DNA from: Acetobacter fabarum
GTDB taxonomy: Bacteria > Pseudomonadota > Alphaproteobacteria > Acetobacterales > Acetobacteraceae
Assembly: GCF_011516925.1 (NCBI RefSeq)
Contig: NZ_WOTG01000001.1
Location: forward strand, 186,001 to 250,000
Length of the DNA: 64,000 nucleotides
Reading direction: 5' to 3'
In this document: in pieces, positions 11,117 to 19,484 of the stretch
Position numbering within the stretch: the stretch's first letter is position 1
How the letters are laid out: every line of letters starts with the position of its first letter
The notes under the pieces: model-generated
What the model saw: only the letters and a program-made list of their open reading frames with translations
Databases searched by the model: none
What the model was told of the DNA's origin: nothing
Program-made: the position numbers and the translations under genes

Positions 11117-13054
11117 TTACTGGCAGGCCAGGCATTCGTCATAATTGTTGCCACCGGCGGCCTGCTCTGCGGCAGCCTGTTCGGCAACACCTGCCCCCAG
11201 TACCTCGGACTTGGCGAGCACGTTGCTCACCGTATCCGCCCGCTGGATGGACAGGCTGCGGCAGTAGTAGAGGGACTTCAGCCCCTTCTTCCATGCCTGA
11301 AAATGAATCTGGTTGAGGTCGCGCTTATGCACGTCCGCGGGCAGGAACAGGTTGACCGACTGCGCCTGGCAGATAAAGGGCTGCCGGTCGGCCGCATGTT
11401 CCACCACCCAGCGCTGGTCCAGCTCGAACGCGGTTTTAAACACGTCCTTTTCCTGCTGGGTCAAAAAGTCCAGATGCTGCACGCTGCCTTTGCTGGTGGT
11501 AATGGAGGACCACACCTCCGGCGTGTCCTGCCCTTTTTCCACCAGCAGCTTCAGCAGGTGCCGGTTGCGTACCGTAAAGGAGCCGGAAAGGGTTTTCTGC
11601 AAGAACACATTGGCAGCAATGGGCTCAATACCCGGGCTGGCATTCCCCGCAATGATGGAAATGGACGCCGTGGGCGCAATAGCCATCTTGTTGGAAAAAC
11701 GCTCCTGGATCCCGTATTCCTCGGCATCGGGGCAAGGGCCCCGCAGCTCGGCCAGATGGCGGGAGGCGGCATCGGCCTGTGCGCGAATGTGCTTGAATAT
11801 CTTGCGGTTCCAGACCTTGGCGATCACGCTTTCAAACGGCACGTTCTTGGCCTGGAGGAAGGAGTGGAACCCCATAACCCCCAGCCCTACGGAACGCTCA
11901 CGCATGGCTGCGTATTTGGCCCGCTCCATGTCCTCTGGCGCACGGTCGATGAAGTCCTGCAGAACATTGTCGAGGAAGATCATCACATCCTCGATGAACT
12001 GGGGATTATCCGACCATTCATCCCATGTCTCAAGGTTGAGGGAGGACAGGCAGCACACTGCCGTACGTGCCTTGCCGTGATGGTCTATGCCCGTTGGCAG
12101 CGTAATTTCGGAGCACAGGTTGGAGGTCTTGACTTCCAGCCCCGCGAGTTTGTGGTGCTCGGGGCGGGCGTTGTTCACATGGTCGGAGTAAACAATATAG
12201 GGCTCGCCCTGTTCCATGCGTGCGGTCAGGATACGAATCCACAACCCGCGCGCTGAAATCTTGCGGATAACCGAGTTATCCTTGGGGGAGAGCAGCGCCC
12301 ATTCGTCATCCGCTTCCACCGCGCGCATGAATGCGTCAGAGACCAGAATACCGTGGTGGAGATTGAGCGCCTTGCGGTTGGGGTCCCCCCCTGTGGGGCG
12401 ACGGAGTTCTATGAACTCCTCAATCTCGGGGTGCCAGACCGGCAGATAGACCGCAGCCGACCCACGACGCAAAGACCCCTGAGAAATAGCCAGTGTCAGG
12501 CTGTCCATCACGCGGATGAAGGGAATAACCCCCGAGGTTTTGCCGTTGCGGCCCACGTTCTCGCCAATGGAGCGCAGGTTGCCCCAGTAGGAGCCAATGC
12601 CCCCACCCTTGCTGGCCAGCCACACATTCTCGTTCCACAGATCGACAATGCCTTTGAGGCTGTCATTGGCTTCGTTCAGAAAGCACGAAATAGGCAGACC
12701 GCGCGTTGTGCCACCATTGGACAGCACCGGGGTTGCGGGCATGAACCAGTGGCGGCTGATATAGTCGTAAATACGCTGGGCATGCTCCGCATCCGCCCCG
12801 TAATAGGACGCCACACGCCCGAACAGGTCCTGATAGCTCTCATCAGGCAGCAGGTAGCGGTTATCAAGCGTGGCTTTGCCAAAGGGGGTCAGCAGCGCAT
12901 CGCGCGAGCGGTCAACACGCACCTGATGGTGCCCGGGGAGCTGCACCATATCCTGCATCTGCTCAGCGCCGAACAGGTCCGGTTCTTCAGCCGAGCCTGA
13001 TACTCCTGAATGGGAACGACGAACGTCATTCTCATGCACGTCAATCAGACTCAT
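11117..13054 (-). CDS. nrdA: Ribonucleotide reductase class Ia, alpha subunit
   Basis: 645 residues from ATG 13054 (GGAGAG about 10 nt upstream); the frame runs 20 codons further without support. Active-site residues: Cys124 (PISCFLNE), Asn312-Cys314-Glu316 (SNLCSEITLP) and Cys334 (AVCCLS). The C-terminal redox pair is in DECLACQ. It lacks the roughly 100-residue N-terminal ATP-cone of E. coli NrdA: recognisable catalytic-domain sequence (LLTPFGKATLDNRYLLP) begins near residue 54. Two NrdR-like boxes lie upstream. Confidence 0.95.
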   Translation of the reverse strand: MSLIDVHENDVRRSHSGVSGSAEEPDLFGAEQMQDMVQLPGHHQVRVDRSRDALLTPFGKATLDNRYLLPDESYQDLFGRVASYYGADAEHAQRIYDYISRHWFMPATPVLSNGGTTRGLPISCFLNEANDSLKGIVDLWNENVWLASKGGGIGSYWGNLRSIGENVGRNGKTSGVIPFIRVMDSLTLAISQGSLRRGSAAVYLPVWHPEIEEFIELRRPTGGDPNRKALNLHHGILVSDAFMRAVEADDEWALLSPKDNSVIRKISARGLWIRILTARMEQGEPYIVYSDHVNNARPEHHKLAGLEVKTSNLCSEITLPTGIDHHGKARTAVCCLSSLNLETWDEWSDNPQFIEDVMIFLDNVLQDFIDRAPEDMERAKYAAMRERSVGLGVMGFHSFLQAKNVPFESVIAKVWNRKIFKHIRAQADAASRHLAELRGPCPDAEEYGIQERFSNKMAIAPTASISIIAGNASPGIEPIAANVFLQKTLSGSFTVRNRHLLKLLVEKGQDTPEVWSSITTSKGSVQHLDFLTQQEKDVFKTAFELDQRWVVEHAADRQPFICQAQSVNLFLPADVHKRDLNQIHFQAWKKGLKSLYYCRSLSIQRADTVSNVLAKSEVLGAGVAEQAAAEQAAGGNNYDECLACQ

Positions 13055-13114
13055 GGCGCTTACTCTCCGGTTTTTGCGAACGATCATGTTGGTATGTGGC
13101 TGATGCCGCCGCAT

Positions 13115-13162
13115 ACACCATATATCGCGCTTCTTACCCTACTTTGCCCCCATATCTAGGAT
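13115..13162. promoter_or_regulatory. Pair of NrdR-box-like operators upstream of nrdAB
   Basis: Box 1, ACACCATATATCGCGC (13115-13130), matches 12 of 16 positions of the NrdR consensus acaCwAtATaTwGtgt. Box 2, CCCCCATATCTAGGAT (13147-13162), matches 10 of 16. The boxes start exactly 32 bp apart, the usual NrdR spacing of about three helical turns. They lie 61-108 bp upstream of the nrdA ATG. Confidence 0.7.
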
Positions 13163-13245
13163 TTTTTTTGCCCGGAATGCGTGATTTTAGACTTGCTTAT
13201 CCAAAAAATGGCTGATTCTTCCCGCTTCCTCAAAGGTGTCTTTTT

Positions 13246-14226
13246 TCAGCCTCCCCGGATCAGCCCGGACTGCTCCATAAGACTGCGCGAGGTGGTGATT
13301 CCATCTGCCACCGCCAAAGCCGCCGCCAGAGCGCGCCGCCCGGCCACCGCGTCCACCACAACAGGCGCTCCCTGCACGCACGACGCCACAAAAGCCTGAT
13401 GCTCCGCGAACAGCGAATCATGCTCAGCCCAGCTTATGCCCTCACGCCGGAATCCACCGGTGCCCGGCAGGGGTAGCCCCCGCTCGCGCCCGATCATGCT
13501 TAGCTCACGTTTCACAAAATCAGCCGACAGATACCCTTCCTCGGAAAAAAGGCGCATCCGCCGCTCGGTCTTGAGCGATATGCGGCTTGCGGTAATGCTG
13601 GCCACGCACCCGTTTTCGAACCGCACCCGCGCATTCGCAATATCCTCATGCGCGGAACTGACCGCAGCTCCCAGCGCATCCACCTGTGCAATCGGGCTGT
13701 CCACAAGGGCCAGAACCAGGTCCAGATCATGGATCATCAGGTCCAGAATAACCGACACGTCTGTTCCGCGCGGTTTGTATGGGGCAATGCGCGTGGCCTC
13801 TATATAGAGCGGGCGGGTTATGCGCGCGCTTATGGCGGCGTGCTCGGCGGAATAACGCAGCAAATGCCCAACCTGACAGACCAGCCCGCTCTGCTGCGCC
13901 AGCGTTACCAGCATGTCTGCCTGTTCCAGCGTAGCCGCTACCGGTTTTTCCACCAGCACATGCCGCCCTGCCCGCAGGGCCTGCACGGCCAGCTCAAAAT
14001 GAAACTCTGCCGGGGCTGCCACCACCACCGCATCGGACTGGGCTAGCAGGCTATCCACATCCGCCATAACCGGGCACCCGGCCTCGTGCGCGACCAGCTG
14101 GGCGCGGGCGGGGTCAGGGTCAAACAGGCCGGACAGGCTCTCCCCCGGCACATCACGTATTTTCAGGGCGTGGTACCGTCCAAAATGCCCTGCCCCAATA
14201 ACCCCTACGCGCAGCGTTGTGCTCAT
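13246..14226 (-). CDS. Gfo/Idh/MocA-family NAD(P)-dependent oxidoreductase
   Basis: 326 residues. The N-terminal Rossmann motif is VGVIGAGHFGRYHA, followed by the family EKP signature (HVLVEKPVA) and a catalytic-type histidine in LMIHDLDLV. Members oxidise or reduce sugars, often nucleotide sugars. Similar proteins in other proteobacteria are UDP-GlcNAc 3-dehydrogenases near lipid A genes, but no lpx gene is in this neighbourhood, so the substrate is unknown. AGGGG lies about 10 nt before the ATG. It is divergent from secD. Confidence 0.8.
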   Translation of the reverse strand: MSTTLRVGVIGAGHFGRYHALKIRDVPGESLSGLFDPDPARAQLVAHEAGCPVMADVDSLLAQSDAVVVAAPAEFHFELAVQALRAGRHVLVEKPVAATLEQADMLVTLAQQSGLVCQVGHLLRYSAEHAAISARITRPLYIEATRIAPYKPRGTDVSVILDLMIHDLDLVLALVDSPIAQVDALGAAVSSAHEDIANARVRFENGCVASITASRISLKTERRMRLFSEEGYLSADFVKRELSMIGRERGLPLPGTGGFRREGISWAEHDSLFAEHQAFVASCVQGAPVVVDAVAGRRALAAALAVADGITTSRSLMEQSGLIRGG

Positions 14227-14491
14227 GTGTTACAGCCCCTGCCTGATCTGGCCTGTGTTTTGCTTCCTCCAAGGGGTAGCAGCCCCACCCCCGAATGCAA
14301 ACAAGGCCCGCTCCTGCCCATGCGCTACCTGCCATGCCCACCCACCCCATATTACGGCTGGGTGATGCGCCTGAGCCACGCAGAATGAGCGAAAAAGCAA
14401 AGCATTCCACCCATAAGCACGCGAACGGGTTGCATCTGTCAGGGTTGAGCGGCATGTTCCGGGCAGCAAAACTGCAAGCGATCAGGTAAGA

Positions 14492-16051
14492 ATGTATTAC
14501 AGCCGCCTCAAACTGGCCTCGGTACTGGGCGTATGCCTTTTAGGCCTGCTGCTGTGCCTGCCCAACGGCATGCGCAAGCCGCTCCCTTCCATACCATGGC
14601 GACAGATCCACCTTGGACTGGATCTGCGGGGTGGTTCCTACCTGCTCATGCAGGTGGATCTGCAAAGCCTGACCCATGACAGGTTGCAAACCCTCTCGGA
14701 AAACACGCGTGATGCGCTGCTGAACGCGCATCTGGGCTACCAGAACATTGCGGTGGATGCCGCCAAAGGCACCATATCGTTCATGCCGCGCTCCGCCGCG
14801 GAAACCGAGGCAGACATAGCGGCCCTGAACGCCCTGCCCCGTGCAGTGCCCAACGAGTTCAGCGTCAGCAAGCGTGAAGATGGCAGCATAGCCCTTGTTC
14901 TGGCTCCCGAATCCATTCGCACCCGTGCGCGTGAAGCCGTAACCCAGTCCATTGAGATCGTGCGCCGCCGTATTGACGGAACGGGGGCTGTTGACCCCGA
15001 AATTACCCGCCAGGGTGATGACCGCATTGTTGTGGAACTGCCCGGCATTAGTGACCCTGAGCGGATCAAGGCACTGCTGGGCACCACAGCCAAGATGAGC
15101 TTCCATCTGGTCGATGCCAACCCGCTGCACGCAACCTACCCGCCGCAGGGTGTCAGCCTTTTGCCAATGGCCGACCCGGCTGAGGGTGGCCCCCTCCCCG
15201 TTTTTGACCATGTGGATGTTGATGGCTCGGACCTGACCAACGCCGGCGCGGTCATTGACCAGCAGAGCGGCAAATGGGCGGTCAGCTTCTCTTTCGATTC
15301 GATAGGCACGCATGCTTTTGCTGCTGTTTCGCAGGCCAATGTTGGCAAGCGATTCGCCATTGTGCTGGATAACAAGATTATCGAAGCACCCGTGATCATG
15401 AGCCCCATAACAGGCGGCAATGGCCAGATTACCGGCGGGTTTGATGCACAAAAGGCAACCGACCTTGCCCTTATGCTGCGCGCAGGCGCCCTGCCCGCCC
15501 CGCTGAGCGTTATTGAGCAGCGCTCCATTGGCCCATCACTGGGGGCGGATTCCATTCGCGCGGGCATGATCAGCCTCGGTGTCGGCTTTATTATGGTCGT
15601 GGCCTTTATGGTGCTGTTCTACGGCCGTTTTGGCTGGTACGCGGACTTTGCCCTGCTGGCCAACCTTGTGCTCATGGTGGCCATTCTCTCGCTCTTTGAG
15701 GCAACACTCACCCTGCCCGGCATGGCGGGCATGCTGCTCACACTGGGTATGGCGGTGGACGCCAACATTCTGATCAACGAACGCATACGCGAGGAAATTG
15801 CCCGCGGGCGCACCCCGCTGGCAGCCATGCAGACAGGGTTTGAAAAAGCGACCTCCACCATTATCGACAGTAACGCCACGGCCCTGCTGGCCCATGTGAT
15901 GCTGTTTGTTTTTGGCACAGGTCCGGTCCGTGGGTTTGCACTCACCATTACCATTGGCATTGTGACCACCCTGTTCACCACCCTGCTGCTCTCCCGCATG
16001 CTCATGGCCCGCTGGTACGCGCGTACGCGCCCCACCAGCCTGCCTGTTTGA
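14492..16051 (+). CDS. secD: Protein translocase subunit SecD
   Basis: 519 residues, RND-superfamily helper of the Sec translocon that uses proton motive force to pull proteins across the inner membrane. A first membrane helix (residues 9-25) is followed by the signature LGLDLRGGSYLLMQVD, a long periplasmic P1 domain, and five C-terminal helices with the MAVDANILINERIREE motif. secF follows 17 nt later. The usual upstream partner yajC is not in this window; the region upstream holds the divergent oxidoreductase instead. Confidence 0.95.
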   Translation: MYYSRLKLASVLGVCLLGLLLCLPNGMRKPLPSIPWRQIHLGLDLRGGSYLLMQVDLQSLTHDRLQTLSENTRDALLNAHLGYQNIAVDAAKGTISFMPRSAAETEADIAALNALPRAVPNEFSVSKREDGSIALVLAPESIRTRAREAVTQSIEIVRRRIDGTGAVDPEITRQGDDRIVVELPGISDPERIKALLGTTAKMSFHLVDANPLHATYPPQGVSLLPMADPAEGGPLPVFDHVDVDGSDLTNAGAVIDQQSGKWAVSFSFDSIGTHAFAAVSQANVGKRFAIVLDNKIIEAPVIMSPITGGNGQITGGFDAQKATDLALMLRAGALPAPLSVIEQRSIGPSLGADSIRAGMISLGVGFIMVVAFMVLFYGRFGWYADFALLANLVLMVAILSLFEATLTLPGMAGMLLTLGMAVDANILINERIREEIARGRTPLAAMQTGFEKATSTIIDSNATALLAHVMLFVFGTGPVRGFALTITIGIVTTLFTTLLLSRMLMARWYARTRPTSLPV

Positions 16052-16068
16052 AGAACGAGGCGCTACTT

Positions 16069-17016
16069 ATGCTCGGACGTCCTCTCCTGCGTTTTGTCCG
16101 CAAGGATACGCACATCAACTTCATGCGCGGCCGCTTCATGGGGCTGATTGTCTCGGCCGTGCTTTCGATCGCATCGCTTGTTCTGTTCTTCCATCCCGGC
16201 CTTACGCTGGGTCTGGATTTTCGGGGGGGGATTGTGGTGGAAGCCCAGACCCCCGGCCCGGCTGATTTTGCCAAAATCCGCGCGGCTCTGGCCGAGCATG
16301 GGGTATCGCACGCCTCCTTCCAGTCCTTCGGGGCTGCCAATGATGTTCTGATCCGGCTGGATGCGGGCTCCGAGCAGGATACGCAGACCATTGTGGACAA
16401 GGTGCGCCACACCGTGGCCGAATCCCTGCCCGGCACCACCATCCTGCGGGCCGATGCGGTCGGGGCTTCGGTTTCGGCCGAGCTGTTCCGCAACGGTATG
16501 CTGGCTCTGGCTCTCAGCCTTGCCATGATTCTGGGTTACATCTGGTTCCGGTTCGAGTGGGAGTTCGCCCTGAGTGCGGTCATTACACTCGTACTCGACC
16601 TGACCAAGACCGTGGGCTTTCTGGTCCTGACCGGCTTTGAGTTCGATCTGGTTATGGTTGCCGCAATCCTGACCATTCTGGGCTACTCCACCAACGACAA
16701 GGTGGTGGTTTATGACCGTGTGCGTGAGAACCTGCGCAAATACCGCACCATGCCGCTGATCGACCTGATCAACCTTTCGATCAACGAAACACTCAACCGC
16801 ACGCTGGGCACGTCCTCCACGGTCTTTCTGGCATCCCTGCCGCTGGCCCTGTGGGGAGGCGCCACGTTGTCCGGTTTTGCGTGGACCATGCTGTTTGGCA
16901 TTGTTGTTGGCACGTCCTCCTCCATCTTTATCGCAGCACCTCTGCTGCTGTTCATGGGGGAAGGTCGCCTCAAGCGCGGCGCCAAAAGTGGCAAGGCTAC
17001 AGCCCCATCGGCCTGA
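16069..17016 (+). CDS. secF: Protein translocase subunit SecF
   Basis: 315 residues, partner of SecD. It has an N-terminal helix, the LGLDFRGGIVVEAQ motif and five C-terminal helices including the STNDKVVVYDRVREN segment. I choose ATG 16069 because ACGAGG lies 8 nt upstream; an in-frame TTG at 16048 overlaps the end of secD but has no better site. A strong bidirectional terminator follows, so secDF is a two-gene operon. Confidence 0.95.
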   Translation: MLGRPLLRFVRKDTHINFMRGRFMGLIVSAVLSIASLVLFFHPGLTLGLDFRGGIVVEAQTPGPADFAKIRAALAEHGVSHASFQSFGAANDVLIRLDAGSEQDTQTIVDKVRHTVAESLPGTTILRADAVGASVSAELFRNGMLALALSLAMILGYIWFRFEWEFALSAVITLVLDLTKTVGFLVLTGFEFDLVMVAAILTILGYSTNDKVVVYDRVRENLRKYRTMPLIDLINLSINETLNRTLGTSSTVFLASLPLALWGGATLSGFAWTMLFGIVVGTSSSIFIAAPLLLFMGEGRLKRGAKSGKATAPSA

Positions 17017-17042
17017 AGCCCCACGACAATTACGCCTGACAC

Positions 17043-17077
17043 AAAAAAACGGAGCAGTCTGACTGCTCCGTTTTTTT
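17043..17077. terminator. Bidirectional terminator between secF and the lipoprotein gene
   Basis: CGGAGCAGT (17050-17058) pairs with ACTGCTCCG (17062-17070), loop of 3. An A-run stands on the left and a T-run on the right, so it can stop both convergent transcripts. Confidence 0.92.
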
Positions 17078-17082
17078 ACGCC

Positions 17083-17481
17083 TTAATGGCGGGAGAGTGG
17101 AACGGGCACACCGTTGGGTAACACCAGCATGCTGTTCCCTAATGGAGCAGGTTCATCAATGGTTGCCAGAAAGGCCTCCACCTTAAGCCCTGCCACCTTG
17201 AGCGTATTGCTGCCCGGATGGTCCCGAAAAACCAGAATGGCGGCCAGCGCCTCCCGGTCGGCTGTAACGATCTGTACAATCTGCGGCAGGCTCAGGCCGC
17301 CACTCATCAACTGCCCGCGCGCCATGCCATTGGCTATGGCGTAACTATACAGCAACGTGCTGGGCGTTTGCTCCACCTTGAGCTGATACGGCACACTCTG
17401 GCACCCCGCCACGCCAACAAGGGCAAGCAGGGCGGCAAACGGAGGCGCTTTATAAAAAAAGCGGAATACAGAGGGCTTCAT
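17083..17481 (-). CDS. Small outer-envelope lipoprotein, function unknown
   Basis: 132 residues from ATG 17481; the frame extends 13 codons further, but the shorter form gives a clean lipoprotein signal: basic n-region (MKPSVFRFFYK), hydrophobic core (FAALLALV) and lipobox GVAGC. The mature part (QSVPYQLKVEQTPSTLLYSYAIANGMARGQ) begins with a helical stretch. I do not recognise a family. It lies 62 nt downstream of mscL on the same strand and could be co-transcribed with it. Confidence 0.7.
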   Translation of the reverse strand: MKPSVFRFFYKAPPFAALLALVGVAGCQSVPYQLKVEQTPSTLLYSYAIANGMARGQLMSGGLSLPQIVQIVTADREALAAILVFRDHPGSNTLKVAGLKVEAFLATIDEPAPLGNSMLVLPNGVPVPLSRH

Positions 17482-17543
17482 GGTTGAGAGCCTACTCCAT
17501 ATTCCGCCTGTCGAAAACACAGCGCTTGCCCCCGGCCAAGCCT

Positions 17544-18023
17544 TTAGCCCTGCTGCGTGTTCCGCGCGGCAAGTTCATCACGGATCTGGGTCAGCAGGAT
17601 TTCCGTCTGGGTTGGTGCGGGCGGTGCTGCGGGCTTGGCTTCCTCACGCACATGCAGGCGGGTCAGGGCTTTGACCATCCAGAAAATGGCCATAGCCACG
17701 ATCAGGAACTGGATAACAGCGTTCACGAACAGGCCGAGGTTAAGCGTAACCGCGCCAGCTTTTTGCGCGGCGTCCAGCGTTGCTTCATGCGGGCCTTTAA
17801 GGGTGACAAACAGGTTGGAAAAATCAATCCCGCCGACCAGCAGACCAATAACGGGGTTGAACACATCCTTGACCAGGCTGTTCACAATCCCTGTAAACGC
17901 CGCACCAATGACCACACCAACAGCCAGATCAACCACATTGCCGCGCATGATGAAGGAGCGGAACTCGCCCACCCAGCCCGGTGTACGCACGTGGGCCTTA
18001 AGATCAGTTTTAAGATCAACCAT
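17544..18023 (-). CDS. mscL: Large-conductance mechanosensitive channel
   Basis: 159 residues. The pore-lining first helix has the family pattern FIMRGNVVDLAVGVVIGAAF, with the small residues that pack the gate. A periplasmic loop and second helix (AVIQFLIVAMAIFWMVKAL) follow, then a cytoplasmic bundle rich in Ala/Pro/Glu. It opens under membrane tension to release solutes in hypo-osmotic shock. AGGA lies about 10 nt before the ATG. Confidence 0.95.
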   Translation of the reverse strand: MVDLKTDLKAHVRTPGWVGEFRSFIMRGNVVDLAVGVVIGAAFTGIVNSLVKDVFNPVIGLLVGGIDFSNLFVTLKGPHEATLDAAQKAGAVTLNLGLFVNAVIQFLIVAMAIFWMVKALTRLHVREEAKPAAPPAPTQTEILLTQIRDELAARNTQQG

Positions 18024-18326
18024 AAATTCGGTGTCCTGTTTAAAAGGTTTTCTGCAAAGATACTGTTCTGTATCCGTGTGGCTGGCTATTTCTCAAGCGT
18101 TATTATTGGAATAACCAAAAATCTTTGCCATATCTGCCCCCGCCGCGCCGTATATTGGTACAGACTATTCAGGACGTTACCCCGCATTGGGCTGTGGCCT
18201 TAACGCCAGTTGCAGGCAAAAGGTGCATAATCAACGGTTGATCCTGCTGCCGCATACCGTTATATGCACGGCAATTCGGCCCGGTCGGTATCGGGCCTTC
18301 GTCTGCTGTAAAGAAAGACCTGTCCC
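18024..18326. other. Divergent intergenic region mscL / rpmE
   Basis: 303 bp holding the rpmE promoter (18238-18266) and presumably the mscL promoter. A small imperfect palindrome, GTTAT-N7-ATAAC, lies around 18099-18115. No open frame here looks real. Confidence 0.5.
18238..18266 (+). promoter_or_regulatory. Sigma-70-type promoter of rpmE
   Basis: TTGATC (18238-18243), 17-bp spacer, TATATG (18261-18266). Transcription would start about 55 nt before the rpmE ATG. Confidence 0.5.
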
Positions 18327-18557
18327 ATGAAGTCCGGCATTCACCCCGAATACCACGAAATCACCGTCATCATGACCGACGGCACGGAATACACCACCCG
18401 CTCCTGCTACGGCAAAGCCGGTGACACCATCCGTCTGGACATTGACACCAAGTCCCATCCGGCGTGGACCGGCGTGCAGCGCATCATGGACACCGGGGGC
18501 CAGGTCGCCAAGTTCAACAAGCGCTTTGCTGGGATCGGCACCCGTTCCAAAGGCTGA
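18327..18557 (+). CDS. rpmE: 50S ribosomal protein L31
   Basis: 76 residues with the alphaproteobacterial L31 pattern ([26 protein letters not shown], then [13 protein letters not shown]). Only one cysteine is present, so it lacks the zinc-binding four-Cys set: a C-minus L31. A GC-rich terminator hairpin follows within 30 nt. Confidence 0.95.
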   Translation: MKSGIHPEYHEITVIMTDGTEYTTRSCYGKAGDTIRLDIDTKSHPAWTGVQRIMDTGGQVAKFNKRFAGIGTRSKG

Positions 18558-18584
18558 TTTTTCTAGCCTTACCGTGTGCTTTTG

Positions 18585-18617
18585 GCCCCGCCCTCTTGAA
18601 AAAGGAGGCGGGGCTTT
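18585..18617 (+). terminator. Terminator after rpmE
   Basis: GCCCCGCCCTCTT (18585-18597) pairs with AAGGAGGCGGGGC (18602-18614), with one mismatch, and a short T-run follows. It contains CTTGAAA, which resembles a sigma-32 -35 element, but no fitting -10 was found. Confidence 0.65.
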
Positions 18618-18632
18618 CCACGTTTGGAGCAT

Positions 18633-18731
18633 GGCTGATGCCCCACGGGGGTTAGCCAGAAAGACCTGCCACACAGGCCGCCTTATGGGGCCTGCTGCAC
18701 GGCAGAACCTTGCTGAACGAGGAGGTTCCAC
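18633..18731 (+). promoter_or_regulatory. ROSE-like RNA thermometer in the hsp20 leader
   Basis: The last hairpin before the start codon is ACCTTGCT (18707-18714), loop GAACG, AGGAGGT (18720-18726). It pairs the whole Shine-Dalgarno with the ROSE signature UUGCU, leaving the characteristic bulged G (18712). The start ATG is at 18732. Upstream hairpins are also present: 18633-18657 (GGCTGAT.../...AGCC with CCC/GGG) and CTGC/GCAG near 18692-18705. This is the known arrangement of ROSE elements, which block translation at low temperature and melt on heat shock. Confidence 0.8.
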
Positions 18732-19280
18732 ATGACTTACGATTTTGCACCCCTATTCCGTACCGCCATCGGCTTTGACCGGCTGGCACAGGTAATGGAC
18801 ACCGCAGCCCGCAGCACGGGCACCCCCAGCTACCCCCCCTATGACATTGCCAAGACCGGGAGCGACAGTTACGCCCTGACCATGGCCGTAGCAGGCTTTG
18901 CCCCGGATGATATTGAACTGCTGGTGCAGGACAGCACGCTTGTTGTCTCCGGCCGGGTCAGCGCCCCACAGGACGAGGGCGAAGTGCTGCACCGCGGCAT
19001 TGCCCGCCGCGCCTTTGAACGCCGCTTTGCGCTGGCAGACCATGTTGAGGTTACAGGGGCGGATATGAATAACGGTCTGCTCCGCATCAGTGTACGCCAG
19101 ATTGTGCCTGAAGCGCTCAAGCCACGGCGTATTCCTGTTAATGCAGGCCAGACGGAAGGGCCACATGGCGTGGCTAAGGCGCCCACGCCACCTCAACAGG
19201 CCCATACTCCCTTTGCGTCCACGTCCACGCTGGCAACACCTGCCTCCCCCCGAAACCAGAGCGTGCCAAACGCGGCCTGA
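18732..19280 (+). CDS. Small heat-shock protein (Hsp20/IbpA family)
   Basis: 182 residues. The alpha-crystallin domain spans about 37-135: PPYDIAKTGSDSYALTMAVAGF, then LVVSGR, HRGIARRAFERRFALADHVEV and the DMNNGLLRISV end strand. This is the IbpA-type order. The C-terminal tail of about 45 residues is rich in Pro/Thr/Ala. It holds unfolding proteins for refolding by DnaK/ClpB. Expression is probably controlled at translation by the ROSE-like leader; the Shine-Dalgarno AGGAGG is strong once exposed. A terminator follows. Confidence 0.92.
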   Translation: MTYDFAPLFRTAIGFDRLAQVMDTAARSTGTPSYPPYDIAKTGSDSYALTMAVAGFAPDDIELLVQDSTLVVSGRVSAPQDEGEVLHRGIARRAFERRFALADHVEVTGADMNNGLLRISVRQIVPEALKPRRIPVNAGQTEGPHGVAKAPTPPQQAHTPFASTSTLATPASPRNQSVPNAA

Positions 19281-19297
19281 ACCCGCCTTGCAGCCCC

Positions 19298-19335
19298 AAA
19301 AGGGAGTGGAACTCCGGTTCCGCTCCCTTTTGTTG
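19298..19335 (+). terminator. Terminator of the hsp20 gene
   Basis: AAAAGGGAGTGGAAC (19298-19312) pairs with GTTCCGCTCCCTTTT after a 4-nt loop, with a single T-G wobble, and a T-rich tail follows. Confidence 0.88.
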
Positions 19336-19484
19336 TATTTTTGCAGCTTGACCTGAACGGGCTGCTCCCTCCATATCGGGGGCATAGATGCGCGTCGGCA
19401 GGCACGCAGGCTTCGGAAGAGGTTCCAGGCCGTCAATTTACCGGTGCCTGCGTGAGCGCCGCCCGACGACAGGATAGAAGCCAA

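Noticed and set aside
11099-12256. 385-codon frame antisense to nrdA
   Set aside because: Shadow of the ribonucleotide reductase gene with no domain of its own.
18594-18600. CTTGAAA as a sigma-32 promoter for hsp20
   Set aside because: The -35-like string lies within the rpmE terminator stem and no acceptable -10 follows at the right distance. Control by the ROSE-like leader is the better supported mechanism.
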